A stretch of DNA of 64,000 bases, from the NCBI RefSeq assembly GCF_947495565.1, contig NZ_CANLZM010000013.1, forward strand, positions 110,075 to 174,074. The letters are read 5' to 3'. Every line of letters begins with the position of its first letter. Position 1 is the stretch's first letter. The translations under genes and the position numbers were made by a program. The stretch comes from an uncultured Pontibacter sp. GTDB taxonomy: Bacteria > Bacteroidota > Bacteroidia > Cytophagales > Hymenobacteraceae. The notes under the pieces are model-generated. The model was not told the origin of the DNA. It saw only the letters and a list, made by a program, of their open reading frames with translations, and did not search any database. Of this stretch, positions 23,194 through 30,257 are shown piece by piece.

Positions 23194-25860
23194 TTGAAAC
23201 AAACTTTACTCTCTATCGCCAAGCTGATGAAACTTGGCAGCCTTACTTTTGGCTTATTATACTTCAACTTTAACGCTTCAGGGCAATCTGTGGCAATCGA
23301 TACGCTCCAGGCAGCGCATGAGAAGCCAGCTGATTATAAAGTAACCGCCCCTCAGGTAACACTTTCATCTGTCCAACTGAACAAAGGATTACTGGTGACG
23401 CCGGAACAGCTGTTTGCCGGGGCTTTTCCTGGTTTGCTGGTGAGCCCTGTTAGTGGTGCGCCCGGTGCTGCAGGCCAAATGCGGATCAGGCAGGGGAGCA
23501 GTTTTGCAGGGGCTAATCAGCCGCTGGTAATCCTGAACGGTGTTCCTCTGTTTCATGACCCAATGACCGGAGTAGATAACCCTTTGAGTTTTATTAATCT
23601 GGATGATATTTCCAGCGTCACTGTACTGAAAGACGTTTCAGTTACGGCCATGTATGGGAGCAGAGGCAGTAATGGGGTTATCCTAATTACTACGCGCAAG
23701 AACGATAAGCCAGAAAACGGCTTTATGCTCAGCTTCTCGATGACAGGCGCTATGGCTACGGCTACAGGTAAAATACCGGTTCTCTCTGCCGATGAGTTCC
23801 GGAAGGTAATAGGCCAACAGGTTGGGAAGGAGCATGAAATGGCACTTGGGCCGGCTCAAACAGACTGGCAGGACGAAATATACCGAACAGCCTACGGTGC
23901 CGATAATCAGCTGAATATAAGTGGCGCACTGGGTAAACTGCCCTATCTCGTTTCAGTAGGCTATCTAAACCATAACGGCGTGCTGAAGACATCAAAGCTT
24001 CGGCGAACATCCGCTGCTGTAAACCTACAGCCAAGCTTGTTTAAAGACCACCTGAAGCTGGACCTTAACCTGCGCAGCGCTTCCGTGAAGACTACCTTTG
24101 CAGATGAAATGGCAATAGTTGCTGCTGCTCTTTTTGACCCAACCAAACCGGTTATGGACAGAAACAGCTACGGCAATTACTTTACCTACGTGGATTCCGG
24201 CGATCGATCTTATTTAGCTCCTTTTAACCCCCTTAGTTTGTTAGAGCAACCCGAAGATTTGGGGACATCAAACAGAAACATTACCAGCCTTTCAGCTGAT
24301 TATGCTTTTCACTTTTTGCCAGCGCTGCATGCCCGGTTAAATGTGGCAGTTGACCATGCAGAGAACCAAAGGTCATTTCACGCTCCCGCAAACATGGCAA
24401 AATATGCCTTAACGAACGGCTTAAACTGGAAGAACAAGCAAACCGCAGAAAATCAGTTTCTGGAGTTTAGCTTAGGTTACAGCCACAAGTTGGAAGCCAT
24501 AAACAGCAGCTTTAACATAATGGCGGGCTTAAATAGGCAAAGCTGGGAGGAGCGAAACCTGCAGGAAGCGCACACTAATCATTATGGGCGCGAGTTGAAA
24601 GGTGCTGTTGGCAACAGTAATACCCTGGAACTGCAGTCTTTGTTCGGAAGGCTTAGTTATACATTTGGCCGTAGGTTGGAGCTAAATACCACGCTTCGGA
24701 ATGACGGTTCTTCCAGATTTGCCGAAGACAACAGGAATTTCTTGTCCAGAGCTTTGGGTATTTCATGGAATGCGGCAGGATTAGGTTTCACTGAAAAACT
24801 GCCGTCTCTCACAACACTTATTTGGCGAGCCAGCTACGGCATACTTGGCAAGATGGATTGGAGCAACGAGCGTTCTGATTTGCTTTATGTAATACAGGGT
24901 GGATCTATTCCGGCTGAATTAAAACCTGCAAGCTCCACCGAGTATAATGTGGGGCTGGAAACAGGATGGTTTCAAAACAGATTGCAAGTCTCTGTTGATG
25001 TGTACAACGCAATATATGATGATCTGCTGCTGCAGGTTCCTGTGGCTTATGGCAGCTACAGCACCGGTTATGAGTTGATGAACTATGGCAGTTATAAAAC
25101 GAGCGGGCTGGAATGGTCGCTGAACTATAACGTGCTGCAGAAAAAGGATTTGGTTTGGCAGCTTGGGCTCAGCGGAGCGTTTGAGAACAACGAAATTCGG
25201 GATTTGGGCGAAACGAAGTCTGGCGCTGTTGCAGGCAATATAGCGGGCGGATTAGGTGAAATTCAGATCCATCGTACAGGTTATCCTGCTTCCTCTTTTT
25301 ATGTGTATAAACAGCAATACGGGCCGGAGGGACAGCTGCTGCCGGGCAAGTTTGCCGACACTAATCAGGATGGTTTCTACACTTGGGCAGATCGTTTTGC
25401 TTACAAGTCTGCTACACCAAAAGCGCATGGCGGCTTCCGTTCTTATGTAAAGTATAAACGCCTGGATGCTTCTATTTTACTGCATAGCCAGCTAGGCAAC
25501 TACAGCTATAACAATGTAGCTGCGGTACAGGGAGCTTTCAATATGCTGGACACCTATAACGACCATTTCAGGAACATCTCTCAAAGCGCATTGGAAACAG
25601 AACTAGAAGAGCTGCAGCCTTTTTCAGATTATTATGTTCAGGACGCATCTTTCCTGCGGTTAGAACACCTGCAGCTGGGTTATAGCATAGGCACATCAAA
25701 GAACAACAATCCGCTTCTTCGCATTTACGCCACCATGCAAAATGCATTTACCCTCACAAAGTATAAAGGGCAGGAGCCAGGGGTTGCCGGTGGTATAGAT
25801 GGCTACACTTACGCACAGCCACGTACTTTTAGCTTTGGCCTTCAAATGAATTTATACTAA
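23194..25860 (+). CDS. SusC/RagA-type TonB-dependent outer-membrane receptor (orphan, short)
   Basis: An 888-residue outer-membrane protein. A signal peptide (LMKLGSLTFGLLYFNFNASGQS) is followed almost at once by the plug domain, with the family motifs FPGLLVSPVSGAPGAAGQMRIRQGSSF, NQPLVILNGVPLF and VLKDVSVTAMYGSRGSNGVILITTRKN (about 80-170). A 22-strand-type barrel then ends in Tyr (SFGLQMNLY). The usual N-terminal carboxypeptidase-like domain of SusC proteins is missing, and no SusD partner, TonB box or sigma/anti-sigma pair is adjacent, so the ligand is unknown. The start is TTG; an ATG at codon 12 is possible but would shorten the signal peptide. It has its own promoter box and a strong terminator. 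Confidence 0.88.
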   Translation: MKQTLLSIAKLMKLGSLTFGLLYFNFNASGQSVAIDTLQAAHEKPADYKVTAPQVTLSSVQLNKGLLVTPEQLFAGAFPGLLVSPVSGAPGAAGQMRIRQGSSFAGANQPLVILNGVPLFHDPMTGVDNPLSFINLDDISSVTVLKDVSVTAMYGSRGSNGVILITTRKNDKPENGFMLSFSMTGAMATATGKIPVLSADEFRKVIGQQVGKEHEMALGPAQTDWQDEIYRTAYGADNQLNISGALGKLPYLVSVGYLNHNGVLKTSKLRRTSAAVNLQPSLFKDHLKLDLNLRSASVKTTFADEMAIVAAALFDPTKPVMDRNSYGNYFTYVDSGDRSYLAPFNPLSLLEQPEDLGTSNRNITSLSADYAFHFLPALHARLNVAVDHAENQRSFHAPANMAKYALTNGLNWKNKQTAENQFLEFSLGYSHKLEAINSSFNIMAGLNRQSWEERNLQEAHTNHYGRELKGAVGNSNTLELQSLFGRLSYTFGRRLELNTTLRNDGSSRFAEDNRNFLSRALGISWNAAGLGFTEKLPSLTTLIWRASYGILGKMDWSNERSDLLYVIQGGSIPAELKPASSTEYNVGLETGWFQNRLQVSVDVYNAIYDDLLLQVPVAYGSYSTGYELMNYGSYKTSGLEWSLNYNVLQKKDLVWQLGLSGAFENNEIRDLGETKSGAVAGNIAGGLGEIQIHRTGYPASSFYVYKQQYGPEGQLLPGKFADTNQDGFYTWADRFAYKSATPKAHGGFRSYVKYKRLDASILLHSQLGNYSYNNVAAVQGAFNMLDTYNDHFRNISQSALETELEELQPFSDYYVQDASFLRLEHLQLGYSIGTSKNNNPLLRIYATMQNAFTLTKYKGQEPGVAGGIDGYTYAQPRTFSFGLQMNLY

Positions 25861-25906
25861 AAACAATCAGCCCCCGAAGTATAAACTGCGGGGGCTGATT
25901 GTTTTT
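25859..25906. terminator. Bidirectional terminator with an AAGTATAA loop
   Basis: An 18-bp perfect stem (25859-25876 with 25889-25906, core CAGCCCCCG). The 12-base loop contains AAGTATAA. It overlaps the SusC stop codon and lies 18 bases past the stop of the convergent SDR gene. Confidence 0.88.
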
Positions 25907-25923
25907 AGTTGAGCCTATTATTG

Positions 25924-26640
25924 TTAAGGATTAGTAGACCACAAGCCGGCTTCTTTTACAAATACGCGGCGGTTTAGCTTTAGCTGGGAGATTACCAGTT
26001 CGGCAAAATCCTCCGGCTGCATCACACGCTCCGGGTTGCCGTCAGTCAGCTTCAGATCAATAGCCATATCAGTGGCAACGGTGCTCGGGGTGAGGGTAGT
26101 CACGCGGATGTTATGCTTGCGCACTTCCTGCATCAGCGACTCCGACATACCGATCAAACCAAACTTGGATGCGCTGTAGGCACTGGTAACCGGCGCACCT
26201 TTCTGCCCCGCCGTAGACGATACGTTTACGATGTCGCCTGTCTGGCGCTCCATCATTTCCGGCAGCACCGCACGGGTTACATAGTATGGCCCCATCAGAT
26301 TTACTTTGATGATGCTTTCCCATTTCTCCGGCTCCATTTCCAGGAACTTGCCAAAAGCACCAACACCGGCATTGTTAATCAAAATATCAATCGGGCCTAG
26401 TTGCTCTCTAGCCTGAGCAACAGCCGTATTTACAGCTTCTATATCCGTTACGTCTGCAGTTATAACAGCCGCCTTCACACCTTTTGCCTTTACGGCTTCC
26501 GCTACTTCTTCTAACTGGCTGGTGGTACGTGCCATCAGCGCTACATTTACGCCTTCTGCTGCTAAAGCTATAGCCAGTGCCCGGCCAATGCCTTTACCGG
26601 CACCAGTTACCAGTGCGTTTTTTCCTTTGATAGATTCCAT
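25924..26640 (-). CDS. Short-chain dehydrogenase/reductase (FabG-like, 3-ketoacyl reductase type)
   Basis: A 238-residue classical SDR. The cofactor motif is [12 protein letters not shown] (TGxxxGIG), followed by NNAGVG, the catalytic Ser in [11 protein letters not shown] and the YxxxK pair in YSASKFGL. The Arg in MARTTSQ after strand 2 suggests NADPH. It resembles the YkvO/YueD-type ketoreductases, which are annotated as 3-ketoacyl-ACP reductase but have undefined substrates. An exact -7 box lies 27-34 bases upstream of the ATG. Single gene. Confidence 0.93.
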   Translation of the reverse strand: MESIKGKNALVTGAGKGIGRALAIALAAEGVNVALMARTTSQLEEVAEAVKAKGVKAAVITADVTDIEAVNTAVAQAREQLGPIDILINNAGVGAFGKFLEMEPEKWESIIKVNLMGPYYVTRAVLPEMMERQTGDIVNVSSTAGQKGAPVTSAYSASKFGLIGMSESLMQEVRKHNIRVTTLTPSTVATDMAIDLKLTDGNPERVMQPEDFAELVISQLKLNRRVFVKEAGLWSTNP

Positions 26641-26666
26641 GTAAGTATGCTTGTTATTTGTAGATA

Positions 26667-26674
26667 CAAATATA
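26667..26674 (-). promoter_or_regulatory. Exact -7 box before the SDR gene
   Basis: TATATTTG on the minus strand, 27 bases upstream of the ATG at 26640; a leader of about 23 bases would result. Confidence 0.5.
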
Positions 26675-26802
26675 TAGACCCTAACTTAAAAATTCAAGTG
26701 AATAGGGAGGAAGCTCCATTGCCAGCAGCCAGTGTCTCTAAATAAGACTATCTGTTGCTTTTCGGAATATACTTTTAAACGCTAAACTTTTAAGGCGGGT
26801 TT

Positions 26803-27621
26803 TTATAGCTGCAAGGCTGAGCGCAGCATCTTCAGAAAATCGTTCTGCTGGTTTAAAGGTGTGCCATTTAAACTGGCCAACCCACGAATACCTGTTACGT
26901 TTGCTGAGAAAACAGCATCAGCGTGTTGCAGCTGGTCGAGGTTCTGTAGTACTTCCTGCACTTTTATTTGTTGAGAGGTGCACCACTTGATGATGTTGCG
27001 CCGCAGAATGCCGTTTACGCAGCCAGATGTTAGGCCGGGCGTGAAAAGGACATTATCCTTCAGCCAAAAAATATTGGAAGAGATGAGCTCACCTATCATA
27101 CCTTGCTGCGTCAGCAGGAGCATATCATCATGCTGGTGCGCTTTCTTCTCAAGCCCGGCCAGCACATAAAGCTGTGCATTAGGCCCTTTAAAATGAGAAA
27201 GAGGTGTGCAGACGGTATTTACATTCTGGCAAATGCCAATGTGTAGTGCAGCTTGTGGAGCAGGAGCGGCTTGTTGCAGTGTAGCGTACCAATAAACCTG
27301 GTTTGTTTGAGGAGTATACAAGCCTTCGCCGCTTCGCCATACTTTAAGTTTAAGTCTGGCATAGTTTATGGCGTTCTCTTGCTGGGCCAGTAGCAGGAGC
27401 TGCTCTTTGAAAGCAGTCTGAAAAAAATAATCCGGCAGCTGCAGGTCCAGCACAGTAGCTGCCTCTCGCATACGCTGGAGATGCTCAGGCCAGAACCGGA
27501 TAACACCATTAACAACAATAGCTGTCTCAAAAAAACCGTCGTTATACTGGAAGGCTCTATCAGAAATAGGAATGCACAGATACTGCTCAGGAATCAGCTG
27601 GTTGTTGTAAAGTATAAACAA
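26803..27621 (-). CDS. Aminotransferase class IV (4-amino-4-deoxychorismate lyase-like)
   Basis: A 272-residue fold-type IV PLP enzyme. Visible family parts are ISDRAFQYNDGFFETAIVVNG at the N terminus, the PLP-lysine region in LEKKAHQHDDMLLL, GMIGELISSNIFWLKDNVLFTP (the cofactor-binding Glu and the SNIF motif) and LTSGCVNGILRR. The family contains PabC (folate branch), branched-chain aminotransferase and D-amino-acid aminotransferase. The length and the FFETAIVVNG start favour PabC-like lyase, but the sequence is divergent. Single gene with no folate neighbours. Confidence 0.82.
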   Translation of the reverse strand: MFILYNNQLIPEQYLCIPISDRAFQYNDGFFETAIVVNGVIRFWPEHLQRMREAATVLDLQLPDYFFQTAFKEQLLLLAQQENAINYARLKLKVWRSGEGLYTPQTNQVYWYATLQQAAPAPQAALHIGICQNVNTVCTPLSHFKGPNAQLYVLAGLEKKAHQHDDMLLLTQQGMIGELISSNIFWLKDNVLFTPGLTSGCVNGILRRNIIKWCTSQQIKVQEVLQNLDQLQHADAVFSANVTGIRGLASLNGTPLNQQNDFLKMLRSALQL

Positions 27622-27737
27622 GACGCTCGAATTGTGGTTAAAGTATAAAATTAAATGATTGCGCCGAGTGTTTTGCTGGAATTTCAGCTAAAACCACTCA
27701 TTCGGCTTCGCGTACACTAAATTATATCCATTTAAGT

Positions 27738-28412
27738 ATGATAATCAAGAGTTTACCATTTTTTCTATTTGTAATTTTAAGTTACACTGCCTGCACGGAG
27801 GCTACCAACGGTAACCGCGTGCAGATGACCGGTAACGATGTGCAGACGCAGGAAGCGGATACAGTTGGTTTGCCTAGCGCCGTTTTTGCCGGTGGCTGCT
27901 TTTGGTGCACAGAGGCTTATTTTGAAAGGCTGAAAGGTGTGGAGGCTGTTATTTCGGGCTACTCCGGCGGCAAACAGGCGGAGCCATCTTACAAGCAGGT
28001 CAGCGCTGGCCTTACCGACCATGCGGAAGCTGTTCAGGTGTACTATAATCCAGATCAAATTTCTTATCAGGAGTTGCTTGAGGTGTTTTTCGCCACACAT
28101 GACCCGACAACCCTTAACCGCCAAGGCCCTGACTATGGTAAGCAGTACAGGTCTGCTGTGTTTTACCGCACTCCGGAAGAAAAAGGGCAAATTGAAAAGT
28201 ATATAAAGCAGCTGGAGGAAGCCGGCGCTTACCAGAACGAAATTGTGACGTATGTGGAGCCGTTCAAAAAATTCTGGCCTGCCGAGGAGTATCACCAGGA
28301 CTATTACCGCCGAAACCCGCAGGACCCTTACGTGGTATCTGTTGCTAAGCCAAAGGTTAAGAAGTTTGAAGACAACTACCAGGATAAGCTGAAACCTGAA
28401 TATGTAAGGTAA
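27738..28412 (+). CDS. msrA: Peptide-methionine (S)-S-oxide reductase, lipoprotein
   Basis: A 224-residue MsrA, reducing methionine-S-sulfoxide in oxidised proteins. The N terminus is a lipoprotein signal (MIIKSLPFFLFVILSYTAC, lipobox Cys19), so it acts in the periplasm or at the outer membrane. The catalytic motif is GGCFWCTEAYF with Cys54, followed by GYSGG, HAEAVQV and DPTTLNRQGPDYGKQYRSAVFY, all standard. No MsrB domain is fused and none is adjacent. The C terminus lacks further resolving cysteines, so recycling probably uses Cys57 or another partner. Confidence 0.97.
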   Translation: MIIKSLPFFLFVILSYTACTEATNGNRVQMTGNDVQTQEADTVGLPSAVFAGGCFWCTEAYFERLKGVEAVISGYSGGKQAEPSYKQVSAGLTDHAEAVQVYYNPDQISYQELLEVFFATHDPTTLNRQGPDYGKQYRSAVFYRTPEEKGQIEKYIKQLEEAGAYQNEIVTYVEPFKKFWPAEEYHQDYYRRNPQDPYVVSVAKPKVKKFEDNYQDKLKPEYVR

Positions 28413-28480
28413 GTATTTATCTTTTTGAATCTGTAACCGTAGTAGAAGGCTGAAAATAAATTAATACCTAAAATAAAACT

Positions 28481-28885
28481 ATGGGATTTATAATTGATTT
28501 GCTTGTGAGCGCCGGCGTGATTTTGCTGCTGGCTTATCTTTTGCCAAGTGTACATGTCAAAAGCTTCTGGACCGCACTTTGGGTGGCTTTTCTGATCGGT
28601 ATTTTTAACGCTACCATCGGCTGGATTTTAGGAGGCGTACTCAATTTGGTGTCGTTTTTCCTGTTGGAGGCTATTGTGAGTATTATCGTTACTGCGCTTA
28701 TGATTAAGCTGGTAGACAAATTGGTGAGCAACTTTAAGGTGGATGGCTTTCTGCCTGCTGTTATCATAGCCATTACTACTGCGGTGGCGCTGTACCTGGT
28801 CGGTTTGGGCAGCGGCGATAACGATGATTATTCGCTGCAGCAACAGGATGTGCAGCCAAAAATTGAGTTTTTAGCTACTGTTTAA
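28481..28885 (+). CDS. Phage holin 4_2 family membrane protein
   Basis: A 134-residue membrane protein with four predicted helices (GFIIDLLVSAGVILLLAYLLP, FWTALWVAFLIGIFNATIGW, LVSFFLLEAIVSIIVTALMI, LPAVIIAITTAVALYLVGL) and a short acidic tail. This matches the Phage_holin_4_2 (YvlD-like, formerly DUF360) family, a widespread chromosomal membrane protein not necessarily linked to phage. There are no phage genes around it. Function unknown. Lies 68 bases after msrA on the same strand and may be co-transcribed. Confidence 0.88.
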   Translation: MGFIIDLLVSAGVILLLAYLLPSVHVKSFWTALWVAFLIGIFNATIGWILGGVLNLVSFFLLEAIVSIIVTALMIKLVDKLVSNFKVDGFLPAVIIAITTAVALYLVGLGSGDNDDYSLQQQDVQPKIEFLATV

Positions 28886-28939
28886 TCTTTAAGATGGCTG
28901 TTAATTATAAAATACGTTGACGATTCCACTACTAAATAA

Positions 28940-28991
28940 CTTTAAACATAAGGCCTCCAATACCAAGGTATTGGAGGCCTTATGTTTAAAG
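28940..28991. terminator. Very long bidirectional terminator
   Basis: A 25-bp perfect inverted repeat (28940-28964 with 28967-28991) around a 2-base centre, core AAGGCCTCCAATACC. It separates the convergent holin-like and oxidoreductase genes. Confidence 0.85.
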
Positions 28992-29049
28992 TGTTATACT
29001 TTTAGGCTGCATCTACTCTGAAGCTAGATAAACAGTTAAAGAAGCAGGT

Positions 29050-30111
29050 TTAGCTGTACTTTATACTTCGCTTTTCCCAGCTGCTTTGCATAGCCAATTC
29101 TATAACTTTTATGGTATTACGGGCCTGCTCTGGTTTAACCACTAATTCCTCCTGGCCAAGTATAGCTTTGTAAACATTTTCGTACAAGCCTGTATAATCG
29201 CCCGCTTCGCTTTCTATTTTTCCTTTAAAGTGAAGTCCCTGCAAATCAGTATTTATTGTTCCCCAGTTCTGCTCCGGCTCCACACCCCAGTCAGTAGCGT
29301 TGGCCGGAAAATTTCCAAGTTTTAGCTGCTCCTCCTGCACATCCATGCCATACTTTACAAAAGAGCCTTTGGTGCCGTGCAGTAAAAAATGCGGCCCGTT
29401 TTCACGGACTAGCATACTGGCTTTAAGTATGGCTTTCAAGGTTTTATACTGCAATACCACTTCAAAATAATCCGGCACTTTTGATTTTTGCCGCTGTACT
29501 TTCACGTCGGCAAACACTTCCTCTGGCTCTCCGAACAAATATAGCGCCTGGTCAATTAAATGGGAGCCGAGGTCGTAAAGAATACCTCCGCCCGGCAGAT
29601 CTTCCTCTTTCCAAGTGTTTGGTTTAATCTGGTTGCGGAAACGGTCGAAATGAGCTTCATACTCAACCAGATTTCCCAGCAGTTGGTTTTGCAGCACTTT
29701 CTGCACCGTTTTAAAGTCACTGTCCCAGCGGCGATTCTGAAATACTGTCAGCAGTTTCTGTTTTTCCTGGGCTAAGGCAATCAGTTCTTCCGCTTCGGCA
29801 CTGGTGATGGTAAAAGGCTTATCAACCAGCACATGCTTTCCTGCCTGCAAGGCCGCCTTTGCCAGCGCGAAATGTGTGGCGTTTCCCGTGGCAACCACTA
29901 CCAAATTTATACTTGCATCCCCGAAAATGTCCTGCTCCTGCGGCACTACCTCTGCCTCCGGAAAGCGTTGCTTGGCTAAGGCTATACTCTCTTCGCGGTT
30001 TGCTTTTATTTTAGTCAGTTTAAGCCCCGGAACATTGGCTATAAAAGGCGCATGAAAGATTCTACCTGCCATTCCGAAGCCTAACAGGCCTACATTTATA
30101 AGTTGCGTCAT
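29050..30111 (-). CDS. Gfo/Idh/MocA family oxidoreductase (cytoplasmic)
   Basis: A 353-residue NAD(P)-dependent dehydrogenase with no signal peptide. The Rossmann start is NVGLLGFGMAGRIFHAPFI, with the cofactor motif VDKPFTITSAEAEEL (the DKP version of EKP); the substrate domain includes GGGILYDLGSHLIDQALYLFGEPEEV. This pattern is the YdgJ/YvaA (scyllo-inositol dehydrogenase-like) branch. The substrate is unknown. It differs from the Tat-exported relative at 14165 in lacking export signals. Single gene. Confidence 0.93.
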   Translation of the reverse strand: MTQLINVGLLGFGMAGRIFHAPFIANVPGLKLTKIKANREESIALAKQRFPEAEVVPQEQDIFGDASINLVVVATGNATHFALAKAALQAGKHVLVDKPFTITSAEAEELIALAQEKQKLLTVFQNRRWDSDFKTVQKVLQNQLLGNLVEYEAHFDRFRNQIKPNTWKEEDLPGGGILYDLGSHLIDQALYLFGEPEEVFADVKVQRQKSKVPDYFEVVLQYKTLKAILKASMLVRENGPHFLLHGTKGSFVKYGMDVQEEQLKLGNFPANATDWGVEPEQNWGTINTDLQGLHFKGKIESEAGDYTGLYENVYKAILGQEELVVKPEQARNTIKVIELAMQSSWEKRSIKYS

Positions 30112-30257
30112 TTTAATTTTTAAGTATGATGTTAAAGTATCTGGCTGCTAAACCAGCGCTCTGTCAGCCACAAGAAGTCTTTAAAACGCTTTGGGCTGCT
30201 GTTGTGCTAAGTAATTAGTTGATTTCAAAAGCTTTATACTCGGGTCATTTAGAGAGA

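Noticed and set aside
28481..28885. Holin-family gene as a sign of a prophage
   Set aside because: The family is common on chromosomes and no other phage gene is present in the window.
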